Shown: positions 8,684 through 20,060, numbered from the stretch's first letter. The stretch is 64,000 nt of DNA from Tetracentron sinense (GCA_015143295.1 CM026554.1:50094627-50158626), one strand, 5' to 3'. Notes: a model not told the origin generated them from the sequence alone. Translations and numbers: made by a program.

Positions 8684-11600
8684 CAGGTCGCTCCCGTTGT
8701 GGAGGAAAGCTCGGAGACATCGTTGTGCAGACCTTCCGTTGAGCCCACGAAAGCTATCAATTTGAGAACGGAAGAAGAGCCAAAAGTGTTGCAGGTCGGG
8801 ACGAGCTTGACAACGGAGGAGGAGCTCGAGTTGCTGAGTTTTCTTAGGCAGAATTTTAATGTCTTTGCATGGTCTCACAAAGACATGACTGGCATCGATC
8901 CGAGTGTTATCTGTCATCACCTCAATGTTGATCCTGCTATCCCTCCAGTGAAGCAGAAACCTCGGAGGCTTGCTCCAGCTTACCATGATGCAGTGAATGA
9001 GGAGATTGACAAGCTGATCCAGTTCGGGTTCATTCAGGAGGTGCAGTACCCCGATTGGATAGCCAATGTTGTAGCTGTGCCTAAGAAGAACGGGAAGGTG
9101 AGAGTTTGCATCGACTTCACCGGTGTCAACATGGCGTGCCCCAAGGACTTTTTTCCCATGCCAAGGATAGACAGGCTCATTAACGCCACTGCTGGCTACG
9201 AGATGTTATCCTTCATGGATGGTTATTCGGGCTATAACCAGATCCTCCTAGCGGAAGCAGATCGAGAGAAGACCACCTTTATAACAGAGCGAGGTTTGTT
9301 CTGTTATCGGGTGATGCCTTTTGGCTTGAAGAACGCAGGTGCCACCTATCAACGTCTGATGAATCTAATGTTCGGGTCGCTCCTTGGCAAGACGATTGAA
9401 GTGTACATCGACGATATCGTTGTGAAGAGTCGAGTACGAGGTACTCTGGTGGCAGACCTTGCTGAACCTTTCTCTGTGCTGCGATCTTTCAATCTGAAGA
9501 TCAACCCAGAGAAGTGCACCTTCGGAGTTACCTCAGGGGAATTTTTGGGTTATCTTGTGAGTCAGCGGGGGATTGAGGCTAATCCAGCTCAAATCCGTGC
9601 TTTGCTGGACATGCCAGAGCCTAAGTCGAAGAAGGAGATCCAGAAGCTGACAGGCCGGATTGCTGCGCTCAACCGGTTTATCTCCAAGTCATCCGATCGT
9701 TGCAAACCTCTGTTCGAGCTGCTGAGGAAGGACTCCATTTTTGCGTGGACTCCAGAGTGTTCCCGAGCTTTCCTTGCCTTGAAGGAGTATTTAGGCTCAG
9801 CTCCTATCCTTTCGGTGCCAGAGCCAGGTGAAATCTTATATCTCTATTTGTCTGTTTCAGAGCAAGCCCTTGGTTCCGTCCTGGTGAGGAGCTGTGATGG
9901 CGTGGAGAAGCCTGTCTACTTCATCAGTAAAACCTTTCTCAAGGCAGAATGCAATTATAGCAAGCTCGAGAAGGTGTGTCTGACCCTTGTCTTTTCTGCG
10001 GAGAAGCTTCGTCCGTACTTTCATGCTCATTCTATCGTTGTCATCACAACGTATCCTTTGAAAGTCGTGCTGGGACGACCCGAGCTGGCGGGGAGAATGT
10101 CAAAGTGGGCAGTAGCTCTGAGTGAGTTCGATATCCAGTACCGGGCCAGGAGCTCAGAGAAGGGGCAAGCGATGGCGGGTTTTCTTTCTGATTTCCCTGT
10201 GGAGGAGGTGGCCGAGGACATGGTTGTTGATCTTCGGGAGCTCCCAATTGAAGTTGACAACGGAGATGCCGTTGTGGAGGGGGCCGAGTCGTCGGAATGG
10301 AGCGGTTGGCTGTCATACGTGGACGGATCTTCCAATTTCAGTGCTTCGAGACTAGGCATTGTGCTCATAAGTCCGGACAACATCAAAGTGCAGAAGATGT
10401 CGCGTCTTGGGTTCACTGCCTCCAACAACGAAGCTGAGTACGAAGCTTTACTCCTTGGGTTGGAGAGTGCACGAGAGCTGCAGATCTCCACGTTGAGAGT
10501 GTTTTGTGATTCACAGCTCGTGGTGAATCAGGTGAATGGTGTTTATGAATGCAAGGACGACCGGATGAAGCAGTATGCTACTCTCGTTCGTTCGTTGTGT
10601 GAAACATTCACCGTTGTGGAGATCAGGCATACCCGAAGAGATGACAACAGGCATGCTAATGCTCTAGCGTATCTAGCTTCCATGGTGCAGGCTGACGAGC
10701 CTAAGGCTATTCTGATGGAGTTCCAAGAGTATCCTTCGATAACTCTTCAGGCACAGCGAGAAGTGTTCTTTGTCAATCCAGTCCCGAGCTGGATGACAGG
10801 GTTGGTAGCTTATCTAAAGGACGGAGTTCTCCCTATCAGTGTGAAGGAGTCGAGGCGCATTCAGTTCAAGGCATCTCGTTATACCTTGGTGCAAGGAGAA
10901 TTGTTCAGGAAATCTTTTGGTGGTCCCTTGCTGAAGTGTGTTCATCCTGTAGACGTGGAGAGAATACTTGCTGAGCTACATGAAGGTATATGTGACATTC
11001 ATTCGGGCGGGAGAACCATTGCCCATCGAGCTCTGGGGCAAGGTTACTTCTGGCCTTATATGCAGGCCGATGCTCAGAAGTATGTGAAGAGGTGCAGCCA
11101 GTGCCAGCGGTTTGCTCGCTTGATCCATGCTCCAGCTCAAGAGCTCAGCACTGTATCTCAGCCTTGGCCGTTTGCGCGGTGGGGACTTGATATTGTGGGA
11201 CCTTTCCCGAGGGCTCCAGGGAATCTGATCTTTCTTCTAGTGGCAACTGACTACTTCTCTCGGTGGATTGAAGCTGTTCCCCTTGCACGTATCAGAGAAC
11301 AAGAGGTGAAGAAGTTCTTGTGGGAGCATATCATCTGCAGATTTGGCATACCGCAGTCCATCAATACTGACAACGGGAAGCAGTTCTCAGGACGTTTGAT
11401 TGCCGACTTTTGCAGCGAGCTGAAGATAAAACATGTCTTCTCTTCCCCATATTATCCCCAGGGGAATGGATTGGCTGAGGCAGCCAACAAGAATATTCTC
11501 AATGCCTTGAAGAGAAGACTGGAAGATTCGAAGGGGATCGAAGTGGACCGCTGAGCTGCACAACATTTTGTGGGGGTACAGAACGACTCCAAGGAGCCCT

Positions 11601-12042
11601 ACCAATGAAACTCCTTTCTCTCTAGCGTATGGCATGGAGGCTGTCATTCCAACAGAGATCAGTTTGCCTACAGTGCGTTCTTGGCACAGCAAGAAGAAGG
11701 GTGGAGAGAAATATCAGAACGCAGAGCTCATGGCTATTCATCTTGATCTGCTAGAAGAGAAGCGAGAAGATGCCAGCATTCAGATGAGGAGGTATCAGCA
11801 GCGATTGAGGAAAGCCTACAACAAGAAAGTACAACGGAGAGTGCTGCAGGTCGGTGATCGTCCTCCGAAGAGTGTTCCAGAACACAAGAGAGCTTAACAG
11901 TGGCAAGTTGGGACTAAACTGGGAAGGGCCTTATATCGTAGAACGGTTGGGAAGTCCTGGAGTCTGCTACTTGAAAGACTTGCAAGGTAACCTCATCTCG
12001 AAATCTTGGAACATCATGAATCTGAGGTAATTCTTTCAATAG
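8678..12042 (+). pseudogene. pol: Pol (RT, RNase H, archaeal-type RNase H, integrase), element 1, frameshifted
   Basis: Open from the UAG to 11554. Domains in order: reverse transcriptase with the YIDD box at about 9404-9415; the degenerate gypsy RNase H; a second RNase H with YVDGSSN, AEYEALLLGL and CDSQLVVNQ; an HHCC zinc finger near 11000-11100; and the integrase core with LDIVGPF, TDNGKQF and GLAEAAN. The last RNase H acidic residue is Asn here (AAT, 10658-10660) but Asp in element 2. Compared with element 2 there is a 4-bp insertion at about 11537-11540, a 2-bp loss at about 11860, and a CAA to TAA change at 12028, so the integrase C-terminus is lost. The family would copy RNA into DNA and insert it; this copy could not make full-length integrase. 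Confidence 0.9.
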
Positions 12043-12419
12043 AATCTGTGATATGCTATTTACATGCATCGTTGTGCTTACAAGTTTTCAGTGATTTTAC
12101 ATAATCATAGTGTTCATATTTCAACATGTGATTTGCAATATTATGTGCCCTGCTCGGTGTCTACGCTATTCTCTGTCTGGTTCATCAGTGTAATATTGTG
12201 AATGTTTTGTAAGTAATTCAAATAAAGTTTTGACTGAACAACGTACTCACAACGAACACGAGTGGCTTATACAAGGATGTCATCTGAGCAAATCTAGTGG
12301 CTTATCCTAATGACATCCTCTGAGCATGTGCTTCGGAACTGAGTTACATTGCGTTCGTCCTATGAATTTTATTTGTCAGATTGCATTCACAATGAACTAC
12401 GCGAATGATGCATCTGGAT

Positions 12420-12780
12420 CAGTGCTTGCTCGTAGTGCTTGTTCATAAGCGATTGCTCGTAGTGCTTTGCTCATAGTGATTGATCGTGGTGCTTGCTCGT
12501 AGTGTTAGCTCGTAGTGCTTTGATCGTAGTGCTTTGCTCTTGGTGAACGCTCATAGCGAACGCTCGTAGTGCTTTGCACGTAGTGTTTGCTCGTGGTGCT
12601 TGCTCGTAGTGCTTTGATTGTGGTGTTTGCTCGTAGTGCTTTGATCGTAGTGCTTTGATCGTAGTGTTTTGATCGTAGTGCTCTATTCGTAGTAATCTAC
12701 TTGTAGTGCTTGTTCGTTGTGCTTTGATCATAGCGTTCTACTCATAGTGTTCTGCTCATAGTGTTTTGATCAAAACAGTT
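12420..12780. repeat. TCGTAGTG-rich tandem repeat spacer, element 1
   Basis: About twenty short units built on GCTCGTAGTGCTTTG and variants (ATCGTAGTG, CTCATAGTG), spaced roughly 13-17 bp apart. They lie between the end of pol (12042) and the end of the antisense gene (13118), where the two transcription units converge. The 12043-12420 stretch before it is non-coding and similar in both elements. A related but rearranged block occurs in element 2. Confidence 0.8.
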
Positions 12781-13117
12781 TATTTAGTGTACAACAGTTA
12801 TAATTTCATGAACATTCAAACATTCACATAGCGAAGTACCGCATTAACATCAGTACAGTGGACTGTGAAAAATCATTCAACTACTCATGTTGTGTTCTTT
12901 CTTATTCTGTGTGCATGCGTTGTACTATGCTACGAGGTGAAAAGAAGTGCAAACATGAGAAAGAGGAGCGATCCATTCATATCAAAGGCCCATTTCTGGG
13001 CAATTACAGTGATAACCTCCCATAAAAATAAAAATAAAAAAAAAAAAAAAGAATTTACATCGTCAAAAACAGAAGCAGGAACATAGAAGAGGAGCAAGGG
13101 ATCAGAGGAGCAGCAGT

Positions 13118-15597
13118 TCAGACGAGCTCAAGATCAGCATCTATCATCGTTGCAGCAGGAGCAGGAGTAGAGGATTCAGCAGTCGGGGCTTCCACCGGAG
13201 TAACTTCATCGGCAGCAGAGAGTTCTGGGGCAGCTGGCTCGGAGGATGGCTCGGCCGGGAGGGGTGCAGGACCTTCAAGAAAGTGAGGCAGCTCGACGCC
13301 TTGTACCTCGGGCTCGTTGTCGAGCTCGATCAGTTCTTTACTCGGAAGCTCGAAGAACGTGGTTACGTCCTCTTCATTGTCTTCTTTCAAGCGTCCTTGT
13401 TGGCGGAGTGATTCGAGAACCTCCTTCTCGGTCTCAGCCCGATCTTCGTCCAAGAGCGTGTCCAGCTGAGACTGATAGTGCTGTTGCAGTCTCAGGGTCA
13501 CGGACCTCTCGGTGTCCTCTTGGGCTCTCTTGGCCTCCTCGAGCTCCTCCGCCAGTGCTGTCCTGGCTGCCTCAGTCTCCTCCAGCTGTCTGCCCAAGAC
13601 TTGGGAGACATGCTCCAGCTCGTTGATGCGTACAACAACGTTCTCTACCTCCTGCTTGGCCTTCTTTTCGGCCTCCTTTGCTGATCGTGCCTCAGCCTCA
13701 GCCTTCTCCCGTACCTTGGTGGCAGTGTTTAGCCTTACCTCAGCACGAACAGTATCAGCCTTGGATTGAGACAGATCAAAGTCTGCCTTGAGTCTCTCTT
13801 CAACGAGAGTCTGCTCCAACGTCTCCGTCCTATCCTTCCAGTAATTGATCCCATCTCGCAGCTGGGTGTACTTATTTTGGTTGCGATCGCAGAGCTCTTG
13901 CACGAGCGCGTTCATCTGCAAGGAAGTGTCTGGGCGTTAGCACAACGAAAAGTAATATTTCAACAGTTGAGGAAGAGGACGAGAGAGGGAGAAGCTTACT
14001 GTCGCCACCGACTGGCAGGCGGCGTAGGACAACTCGGACAGTTGGAGTTTGCCGACCTCAGCGATGTCCCGAGGTAACCTCATCGCGTAAGTTAGAGCTC
14101 GGGCGGCCTTCTCCGAGCTCTTCACCGATTCGTTCACGATCGGTGCACCGAACTGAGAAAAGTCGGGTGACCAGTGCTGAACGAAGGACGGCAGCATACT
14201 AGCCGGGAGACTCGTTGTGCCGGCTTCCGTTGCGGCCAATGCAACCACAGCGGAGCTCGTGCTGGCGAGGGCAGTGGCAGCTCGAGAAGGGCCAGGCGCC
14301 GAGCTGGCCTCGGGCACTGCCGTTATCACCTCTGCTCTTGGACTTGTTGGAGGAGCGGCAGAGGTGGAAGGGGGAGCAGCAACGACTACGCTCTCTTTCT
14401 CCAGGCGTTTGTCCGCCTTGGCCTTCTTTCTGGCCTCGTACTCGGCCTGGGTGGGCATCTTTCTCTTCGGGTCAGCAGTCGCTGTACCCTTGGAAGAGTG
14501 GCTCCTCTTCTTCTTTGGCGGTGGTGGCAGTGGTGGCAGCTGAACCACAGGGCGAGCAGACCTCGGCTTCCTGCTTAGCGGGGGTGGATTTGTGTCAGTC
14601 ATGTCTTCTTCTTCTTCTTCTTCAGCTAGATGAAGGGCTGGTGAAGGTGCGGAGGTGGAGGCGCCTTGTTGCTGTCGCTGTTGCTGTTGTTGTGGCTGTT
14701 GTTGAGTAGTTGCTGGAGTGCTGGAGGAGACCCGCGTGTCAGGGTTGAGTGGTTTCCACCTGATGTATTCCCCACCTCGAGCACGGCGGATACCAGTAAG
14801 GAGGCCTTCTTCTTCTGGGGCTAACTTCTTGTATGGGAACTTCTTCGGGTCAACTGTACACAGGAAAGCCAAATGAGTACAACGAGAGTTAGTAAGACGA
14901 AAGCATTCAACGCACAACGAGAACAGAGTCAGGACAATGGTGCACAACGGACAACGGGTGACTATAGTGGTATACCTGCTTCCACTCGGAAGACGTTGGG
15001 GACCGTGGAACTCTCCGCCTTCCAGCCGCCAGAGACAACGAAAGGAGTGGCTTTCCACTTTCTTTCTCTATCGAGGATGCCTGAGACGAGCTCTAGATAT
15101 AGGGGTTTCTTGTTCCACGAGTAATAGGAGTACAAACCATCGTCATTGCCTCGGCATCTGACGGCATGGCAGAAGTGGAATAGGTGCCTAGCCTCTATTG
15201 GGTATCCGTCCTTGATGAATTTGATCATCATGGACATGTACTTGTGGAAACCCGGGTGCATTTGTCCCGGTGCGAGTTGCAGGCTGGACAGGACTTCATC
15301 CAAGACAGGATGGAGGGGGAAGCGAAGGCCAGCCTCAAGCTGGGAGAGATAGACAATGGTACAGGCAGAGCGCCTATCTATAATAGCATCATCTCGCATG
15401 AAATGGAGATTGACGTTGGAAGGGAAGTCGAAACGTTCTCTGTAACGGTTCAGATGTGCCAACTGGTGTTGGCGCAGAGCTGAGGATTTTTCAACATAGG
15501 CACCATGAGGTGCGCTACCTGTGCAACTGGCCTCATCATCGGAAGGGCCTCTAACTTCCTCTAACCTAGCGGGTTCTACGGGAACGATGACGGCCAT
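13118..15597 (-). CDS. Antisense gene of Tat element 1, three exons, 757 aa
   Basis: ATG at 15597 with context ACCATGG. Inferred exons: 15597-14976, 14853-14000 and 13915-13118. All introns are GT-AG with matching phases (1, then 0), giving 757 codons plus stop and no in-frame stops. Residues about 40-200 match the gypsy-type antisense family known as putative plant transposon protein (Transposase_28-like), with QLEAGLRFPLHP and LAPGQMHPG. Residues about 210-400 are Ser/Pro/Gln-rich with basic, nuclear-signal-like runs (KKKRSHSSKG, DPKRK, ARKKAKADKR). Residues about 500-680 form a long Glu/Lys/Ala coiled coil, followed by an acidic tail. The role is unknown; nuclear location and oligomerisation are inferences. 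Exon 1 and the splice sites are conserved in element 2. Confidence 0.8.
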
Positions 15598-15865
15598 GGT
15601 GATTGGAAGAAACAGCGAAGAGGGGCAAAAACAGTAAACAGAGCAACAGAGTATACAGAGCAGAATCACTCTGAGAATCAGAGAAGAGAGAAATGGAGAA
15701 ACAGTAAAGAAATAATAAGAGATAGGGGTGAAGGGCGTACCGAACCAAAGAACTCAGAGAGATTGTTGAAGAGCTTGAGGAAGATGAACTTTCGGATGAG
15801 AAGAGAATTCGGCAGAGTAACAGTGCTTGATGAAACAGGGTGAAAGAAAAGGAGGATTCGGTGGG

Positions 15866-15875
15866 ATTTTATAAA
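15866..15875 (-). promoter_or_regulatory. TATA box of the antisense gene, element 1
   Basis: On the minus strand TTTATAAAATC lies about 270 nt upstream of the antisense ATG and outside the 3' LTR. The same box is present in element 2 at 58116-58125. The leader between TATA and ATG is CT-rich and includes a possible 5' UTR donor (TTCGGTACG), which I cannot confirm. Confidence 0.6.
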
Positions 15876-16200
15876 CATCTCAGGTTTGTGAAAGTACGCT
15901 ACTGTCCTTCATCTAAGCCGTACACCTGTATCAGCGGAAATGAAAGCAGTGGCAAGATCGTCTTTTCACCAAATAGAGTAACCGTCAGGGTCATTAAAGC
16001 GTTTTCGAAATTCAAATCGACGATGGTGACAGCCTGTCCGCATTAAATGGACGTGACGGTTCACAGGCGTAACCAGCTGGCGTGAACGGCCGACCTTCTC
16101 AGCGAACGTTTAAAGCACGCAACGTTTCGTCTTCCGGAGCGGTACCAGGTATGATCTTTTTGTCCGTTTATGACGCTTCGAACTGCGTTCCAAGCATCAT

Positions 16201-16212
16201 AAAGGGACAAAT
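16201..16212 (+). promoter_or_regulatory. Polypurine tract, element 1
   Basis: AAAGGGACAAAT directly precedes the 3' LTR start at 16213. Element 2 has AAAGGGGCAAAT. This is the expected primer for plus-strand DNA synthesis, although shorter and less pure than typical tracts. Confidence 0.65.
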
Positions 16213-17112
16213 TGTAATGGATAAAATTCGTAAAATCAACCCAGCGTTGGAAGACGAGCTCGTTTTTTGTCGTTTTGTTCACGAAAGTGACACGTGGGCA
16301 CGAGTTGGGGTCACGTGCTTAAAATATAGGGGTCACACGTTGTCTGATATACAACGATCCCGTTGTGCGCATTACGACGTCTTTGTTCTCATGCAGAACA
16401 ACATTTCCGTTGTGGCTTTGACAACGTGCTCGTTGTCTAAAGCACAACGTGAACGTTGTGCTCTTGACAACGTCGTTGTCGTTACGCGAACAACGAGTCT
16501 GTTGTCTCACCGACAACGATGTCGTGCTGTGTTTTGAGGCATCTACGCCGTAACCGAGCTTGGGTCAACAACGAGACCGACTCGTAGGAGGAAGTGATCA
16601 GGAGGCGATCCATAATTCCGACAGGCGTGCCGAACGTGCCGTTTCGTGCCGAAAGCACTGTCTTGGCATTTAATGCTGGTCACTTCTGCGTACCGTCCGA
16701 TCCCGTCCGATTGGACTTATAGGAGGCTCTCACGTGTAATGCAACCGGCGGCAGATATGTGTAAGATATTTGGCGATGAGTGCAAAGACACGTGGTGTGG
16801 ACACCTATGGTCATCCATGGTCATCGATGGCCATACCAACCCTTGCCCTATAAAAACCCCTTGATTTTTAGTGCACAGGACACTTGTTCATTAATCCAGA
16901 TCCGAGATTAAGTGTTCAGTGTTTTCAGTGCCTTGCGTATTTTTTCAGTGTTTGTTCTTGTGTTTACTGTTCATCATCTTCTACCCCTACTGACTTTACC
17001 ATCGGAGTACAGGTCAGGGTGCCACACCCTCCGTTCCATCCTTCTACCAGTAAACTAGAACGTGGAAGAAGCTGCTGCTGACGCGTGTCCTTCCGATATT
17101 TTTCCCCTCACA
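16213..17112 (+). repeat. 3' LTR of element 1
   Basis: A 900-bp copy of 5297-6195, starting TGTAATGG and ending CTCACA, followed by the TSD ATGAT. The dyad array (16351-16528) and TATA (16849-16856) are retained. Some arms differ from the 5' copy: the 3' LTR is intact at one dyad that is mutated in the 5' LTR, and the reverse holds for another. Confidence 0.95.
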
Positions 17113-17470
17113 ATGATTAAAACTGCATTTTTCTTTCAACCGAATAATTTCCTTCCTCTAGTATCAGGCCTTCTACAGGGTCTCAACTATATCATTAATC
17201 CCATCAATCGTTAATTTGGAGTCATTTTCTACCTGGATATTTTATAAGCCCAATTTATCACAAAACTTGTACCCATCATGAATGCTTCTATTATTGGAAC
17301 CCGGCCCATAGAACAATTGGAATGTCATAATTACACTACCATTCGCATCTCGGCTAATTTCCCCACCTCCACTAATATTTGAATTATCCTTAGAAGCTCC
17401 ATTAACATTTTATTTGAACTAGCCCATTGGCAGCGCTAACCATTTAGTAACAATGGGAGTTACAACCTCA
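17113..17470 (-). pseudogene. LINE RNase H (RVT_3-type) N-terminal half
   Basis: Minus-strand reading gives KWLALPMG, then NGASKDNSNISGGGEISRD, YGPGSNN and later VENDSKLTIDGIN. These are the plant LINE RNase H blocks for the first Asp (here Asn for the usual Asp-Gly), the GGGGIIRD turn and the DS motif. The protein then runs into the TSD at 17113-17117 and resumes at 5296. In-frame stops (a TGG to TAG just before the domain, and others) show it was already decaying. Confidence 0.7.
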
Positions 17471-17629
17471 TGAGAAGGCAAAATTTAATTAGACTGGAAA
17501 AAGAGAAAGGGTAAGAGAACACTACGCAACTTCGAAAATATCCATAAAGTGATTCCACACGTGTGAATAAAATATCCTGTCTCCGGAGCTTCGTGGCCTT
17601 ATATAGAAATTTAATACACAACTACCCAT

Positions 17630-17903
17630 CAGGGGCGGAGCCACATGGGGCCTAGGGGGGCTTAGGGGCTGAAGAACCCCCTAAAATTTTGAAAAAAAAT
17701 CCTATAGTGCGGAAACGAGGAATGGTGCGGAGCTGGGGGACGAGGGCTCTAGCCCCCCTAGGAAAAAAAAATATATTCCTTACAAATTGATAAAAAAAAA
17801 AAACAATGACAAATGAACTTAACCCTCAAAAAAAAAAATAAGGAGCTACACCCCCAAAACCCCCCCGTATTAGCCCCCCAAGAGAATCTTAGCTCCGCCC
17901 CTG
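17630..17903. mobile_element. hAT-type MITE, 274 bp
   Basis: Terminal inverted repeats CAGGGGCGGAGC / GCTCCGCCCCTG and a perfect 8-bp TSD CTACCCAT (17622-17629 and 17904-17911). Non-coding; needs an autonomous hAT transposase in trans. A second copy is at 22603-22879. Confidence 0.88.
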
Positions 17904-17911
17904 CTACCCAT

Positions 17912-19215
17912 CCTTTCACTAATATGTTTATCTATATGTAACATGTAGTACTCTAGTGTTTTTTTTTCCTTTTTTTTTTTTTATGAAATAAAGAACTATA
18001 GTAGGAAGTTAGCATATAGATGAGAATTTAAAGACCCAAAAATAATAATAAGTGATCAGTATGGAAGGCAACAAAATCCTACCATCGTCTAAAACCAATC
18101 AATTCAAGCCGAGCATGAGCATTTACCTCCTAGCATTCAAGAATAATATTTTTTTGGATGGTCATTGAAGAATAATATACTAACAAAGTGTTGGGAATTA
18201 TGACAGACTGATACAAGAGGTCAGTTAATCTCATAAAGTAGGAGGATACGTAGTGAATCACGGATACTTGTGATGTATATACATATCTATTTGTATATAA
18301 TACCCATGTTTAACCACAACAGAAATATATAATTGATTAGTTAATTTTATAAATAAGGAGAATACCACAATGATGGCGTATGTAACCTAAATGAATGCTT
18401 CAAAGCAGTTGCATACCATATGTAAGTACTAAGGATGGTTAGTTAGTCCGAGTAGGGTTTTTTTTTTCTTTAGCACTCTTTGGTTAGCGAGGTTAGTATT
18501 TGTTCTTCTTTAGAAAAGGGTGAAGATCTCAACCAAGCACACCCTCATGAAACTGAATCTCAGACCAAATGAGTGATGTTAGGGGCTCTTTATCACATAA
18601 TACGAAACCTGATATGACACTGTTGTTCTATTACCCAACCAAGAAACAAAACTTTTGGAAGGAGAAATGGTGGGAATTGATGAAAAGAGGTGTTTGAGTG
18701 TGGTTTTTTTGTAAAAATGGAAAAGGTTGCTACAACATCCCGAGGTCGTATGGTTTGAGTTGTTATCTTGAACATGATTGAAGAAACATACTTTCGGGAT
18801 GGCCTTTGTAAGGAAGAGAAAGAATCTCTTGGAAATCAAAAAAATTTCGAAGGGCCACAAATGCATGGAAGTATTTGAAAGGCTAAGGTGTATGGTAAGA
18901 GGTCAGTTGACGTGGATGGCCCACAATAAAAACAGTAAGGCTAGTCCATAAGATTCTGTTGGGTCTGTTGCCTTGGAACTACATGAAAAGGAAAGCATGG
19001 TGGTGCTTCTCTGACCTTACTGTTGTTGCTGGTGGCTACCCAGCCCCCCAAAACAAGACAAAACCAACCCCTAAAACGGGGGTGAAAGGCAAAAGCATAC
19101 AGTTGTCAGGAGAGAGCATGGATGAGAAAATTTTTAACCCTAGGACAAAAACAAACACAAAGACCATTTGCTTTGCCCTTTTTTTTTTAATATAATTACT
19201 TTGCCTTTTGGTTGT
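17912..19215. other. AT-rich spacer, nothing recognised
   Basis: Only short open frames with no family resemblance. Poly-A/T runs and simple AT-rich sequence. No gene, TIR or LTR structure that I can support. Confidence 0.5.
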
Positions 19216-19226
19216 ACGTATGATAC

Positions 19227-19408
19227 TTTTTTTTTTTTGGTTTGAGATATATGTTTAGGCCGCAACACCGGTTAGGAGTTAGTATCTGTTCAGTTAGTGG
19301 GCAGGTAGAGAGTATATATAAACTCTCACCTTTTCGGGAATGGAACCCAGTACCTCCCCCCAAGCAGGGGGGATACACACTACCACTGGGACAAAGCCCT
19401 GGTGTGTT
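19227..19408 (-). mobile_element. tRNA-derived SINE, same family as 3715-3898
   Basis: Minus strand: GGCTTTGTCCCAGTGGTAGT (A-box region), GGGTTCCATTCCCG (B-box), the GAGAGT...ACTCTC stem, and a poly-A tail (T-run at 19227). Flanked by ACGTATGATAC (19216-19226) and ATGTATGATAC (19409-19419), an 11-bp TSD with one mismatch. Confidence 0.78.
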
Positions 19409-19983
19409 ATGTATGATACATTTCAAGAGTAAAAGTTATATATATATATATATCCCCTATGAAAATATCAAAATATTTATGTATTTAATAGAATGGTATT
19501 CAATACATAGGGGTAAAAAAGTCTAGTGAAGGTTAACAATTTTCACCCATTGAGTGAACGATAGCATTCCCATATAAACTAGAATGGGTCTCATTAAGAG
19601 TTCTCCATAAAATGTAAGAAAGAAAAAGTAAGTTAAAAATAAAGAAATTAAATCTCTGCTCCTATAGGAGCTGGGCTAATACTAAGGCCTTGCAGTAATA
19701 CTCAATTGGTCTACTGCATATAACAACACAAAATCCACAATGTTGAAAGATGGATGCCTACCAAGGTCAAATGCTCTCAATGATCCACAATAGATTTCTT
19801 GGTAGGTTTGTCTCCCTAATAGCTTAGTCTCCCCCCAATCAATGGACATGTATTGATGTGCATGCAATCTTCTCAACTACCAAAAAAAAAAAAATTGGGT
19901 ATTTCAACTACCATTTTTTTTATCACATGGAATAAGATATTTCCCAAAACTCATCCCATCATGTAAGATGGCAAAGACACACC

Positions 19984-20060
19984 ATGGGCTTGTCCCATTG
20001 TGTCTCTCATTTGAGGTAGGCTCCGGAATCAAGTCCCCAGAATTACCAAGGTTGTAATAT
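19984..20060 (+). mobile_element. Truncated SINE head
   Basis: ATGGGCTTGTCCCATTGTGT, followed by a B-box-like CCGGAATCAAGTCCCC, resembles the SINE head at 5036. The tail is not recognisable. Confidence 0.3.

Larger units (their letters stand above)
5297..17112 (+). mobile_element. Tat-lineage Ty3/gypsy retrotransposon, element 1 (full length)
   Basis: An 11.8-kb element bounded by about 900-bp LTRs beginning TGTAA and ending CTCACA, with a perfect 5-bp TSD ATGAT at 5292-5296 and 17113-17117. Order inside: tRNA-Asp-like PBS, gag-protease, leaky-looking UAG, RT-RNaseH-RNaseH-integrase, tandem-repeat spacer, an antisense three-exon gene, polypurine tract, 3' LTR. Gag-protease-RT-RH-INT order, dual RNase H and an antisense ORF are known marks of the Tat group. 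By eye the two LTRs differ at about 19 sites in 900, mostly C/T and G/A transitions, so the insertion is fairly recent. The pol 3' part is broken. Confidence 0.95.

Noticed and set aside
12471..12731. 86-codon minus-strand frame over the TCGTAGTG spacer
   Set aside because: Translation of a minisatellite; the other element has a different repeat order and no equivalent frame.
14174..14709. Several plus-strand frames of 100-160 codons opposite the antisense gene
   Set aside because: They are shadows of the minus-strand exon 2; their equivalents in element 2 differ in frame and length, and the minus strand has the conserved domains and splice sites.
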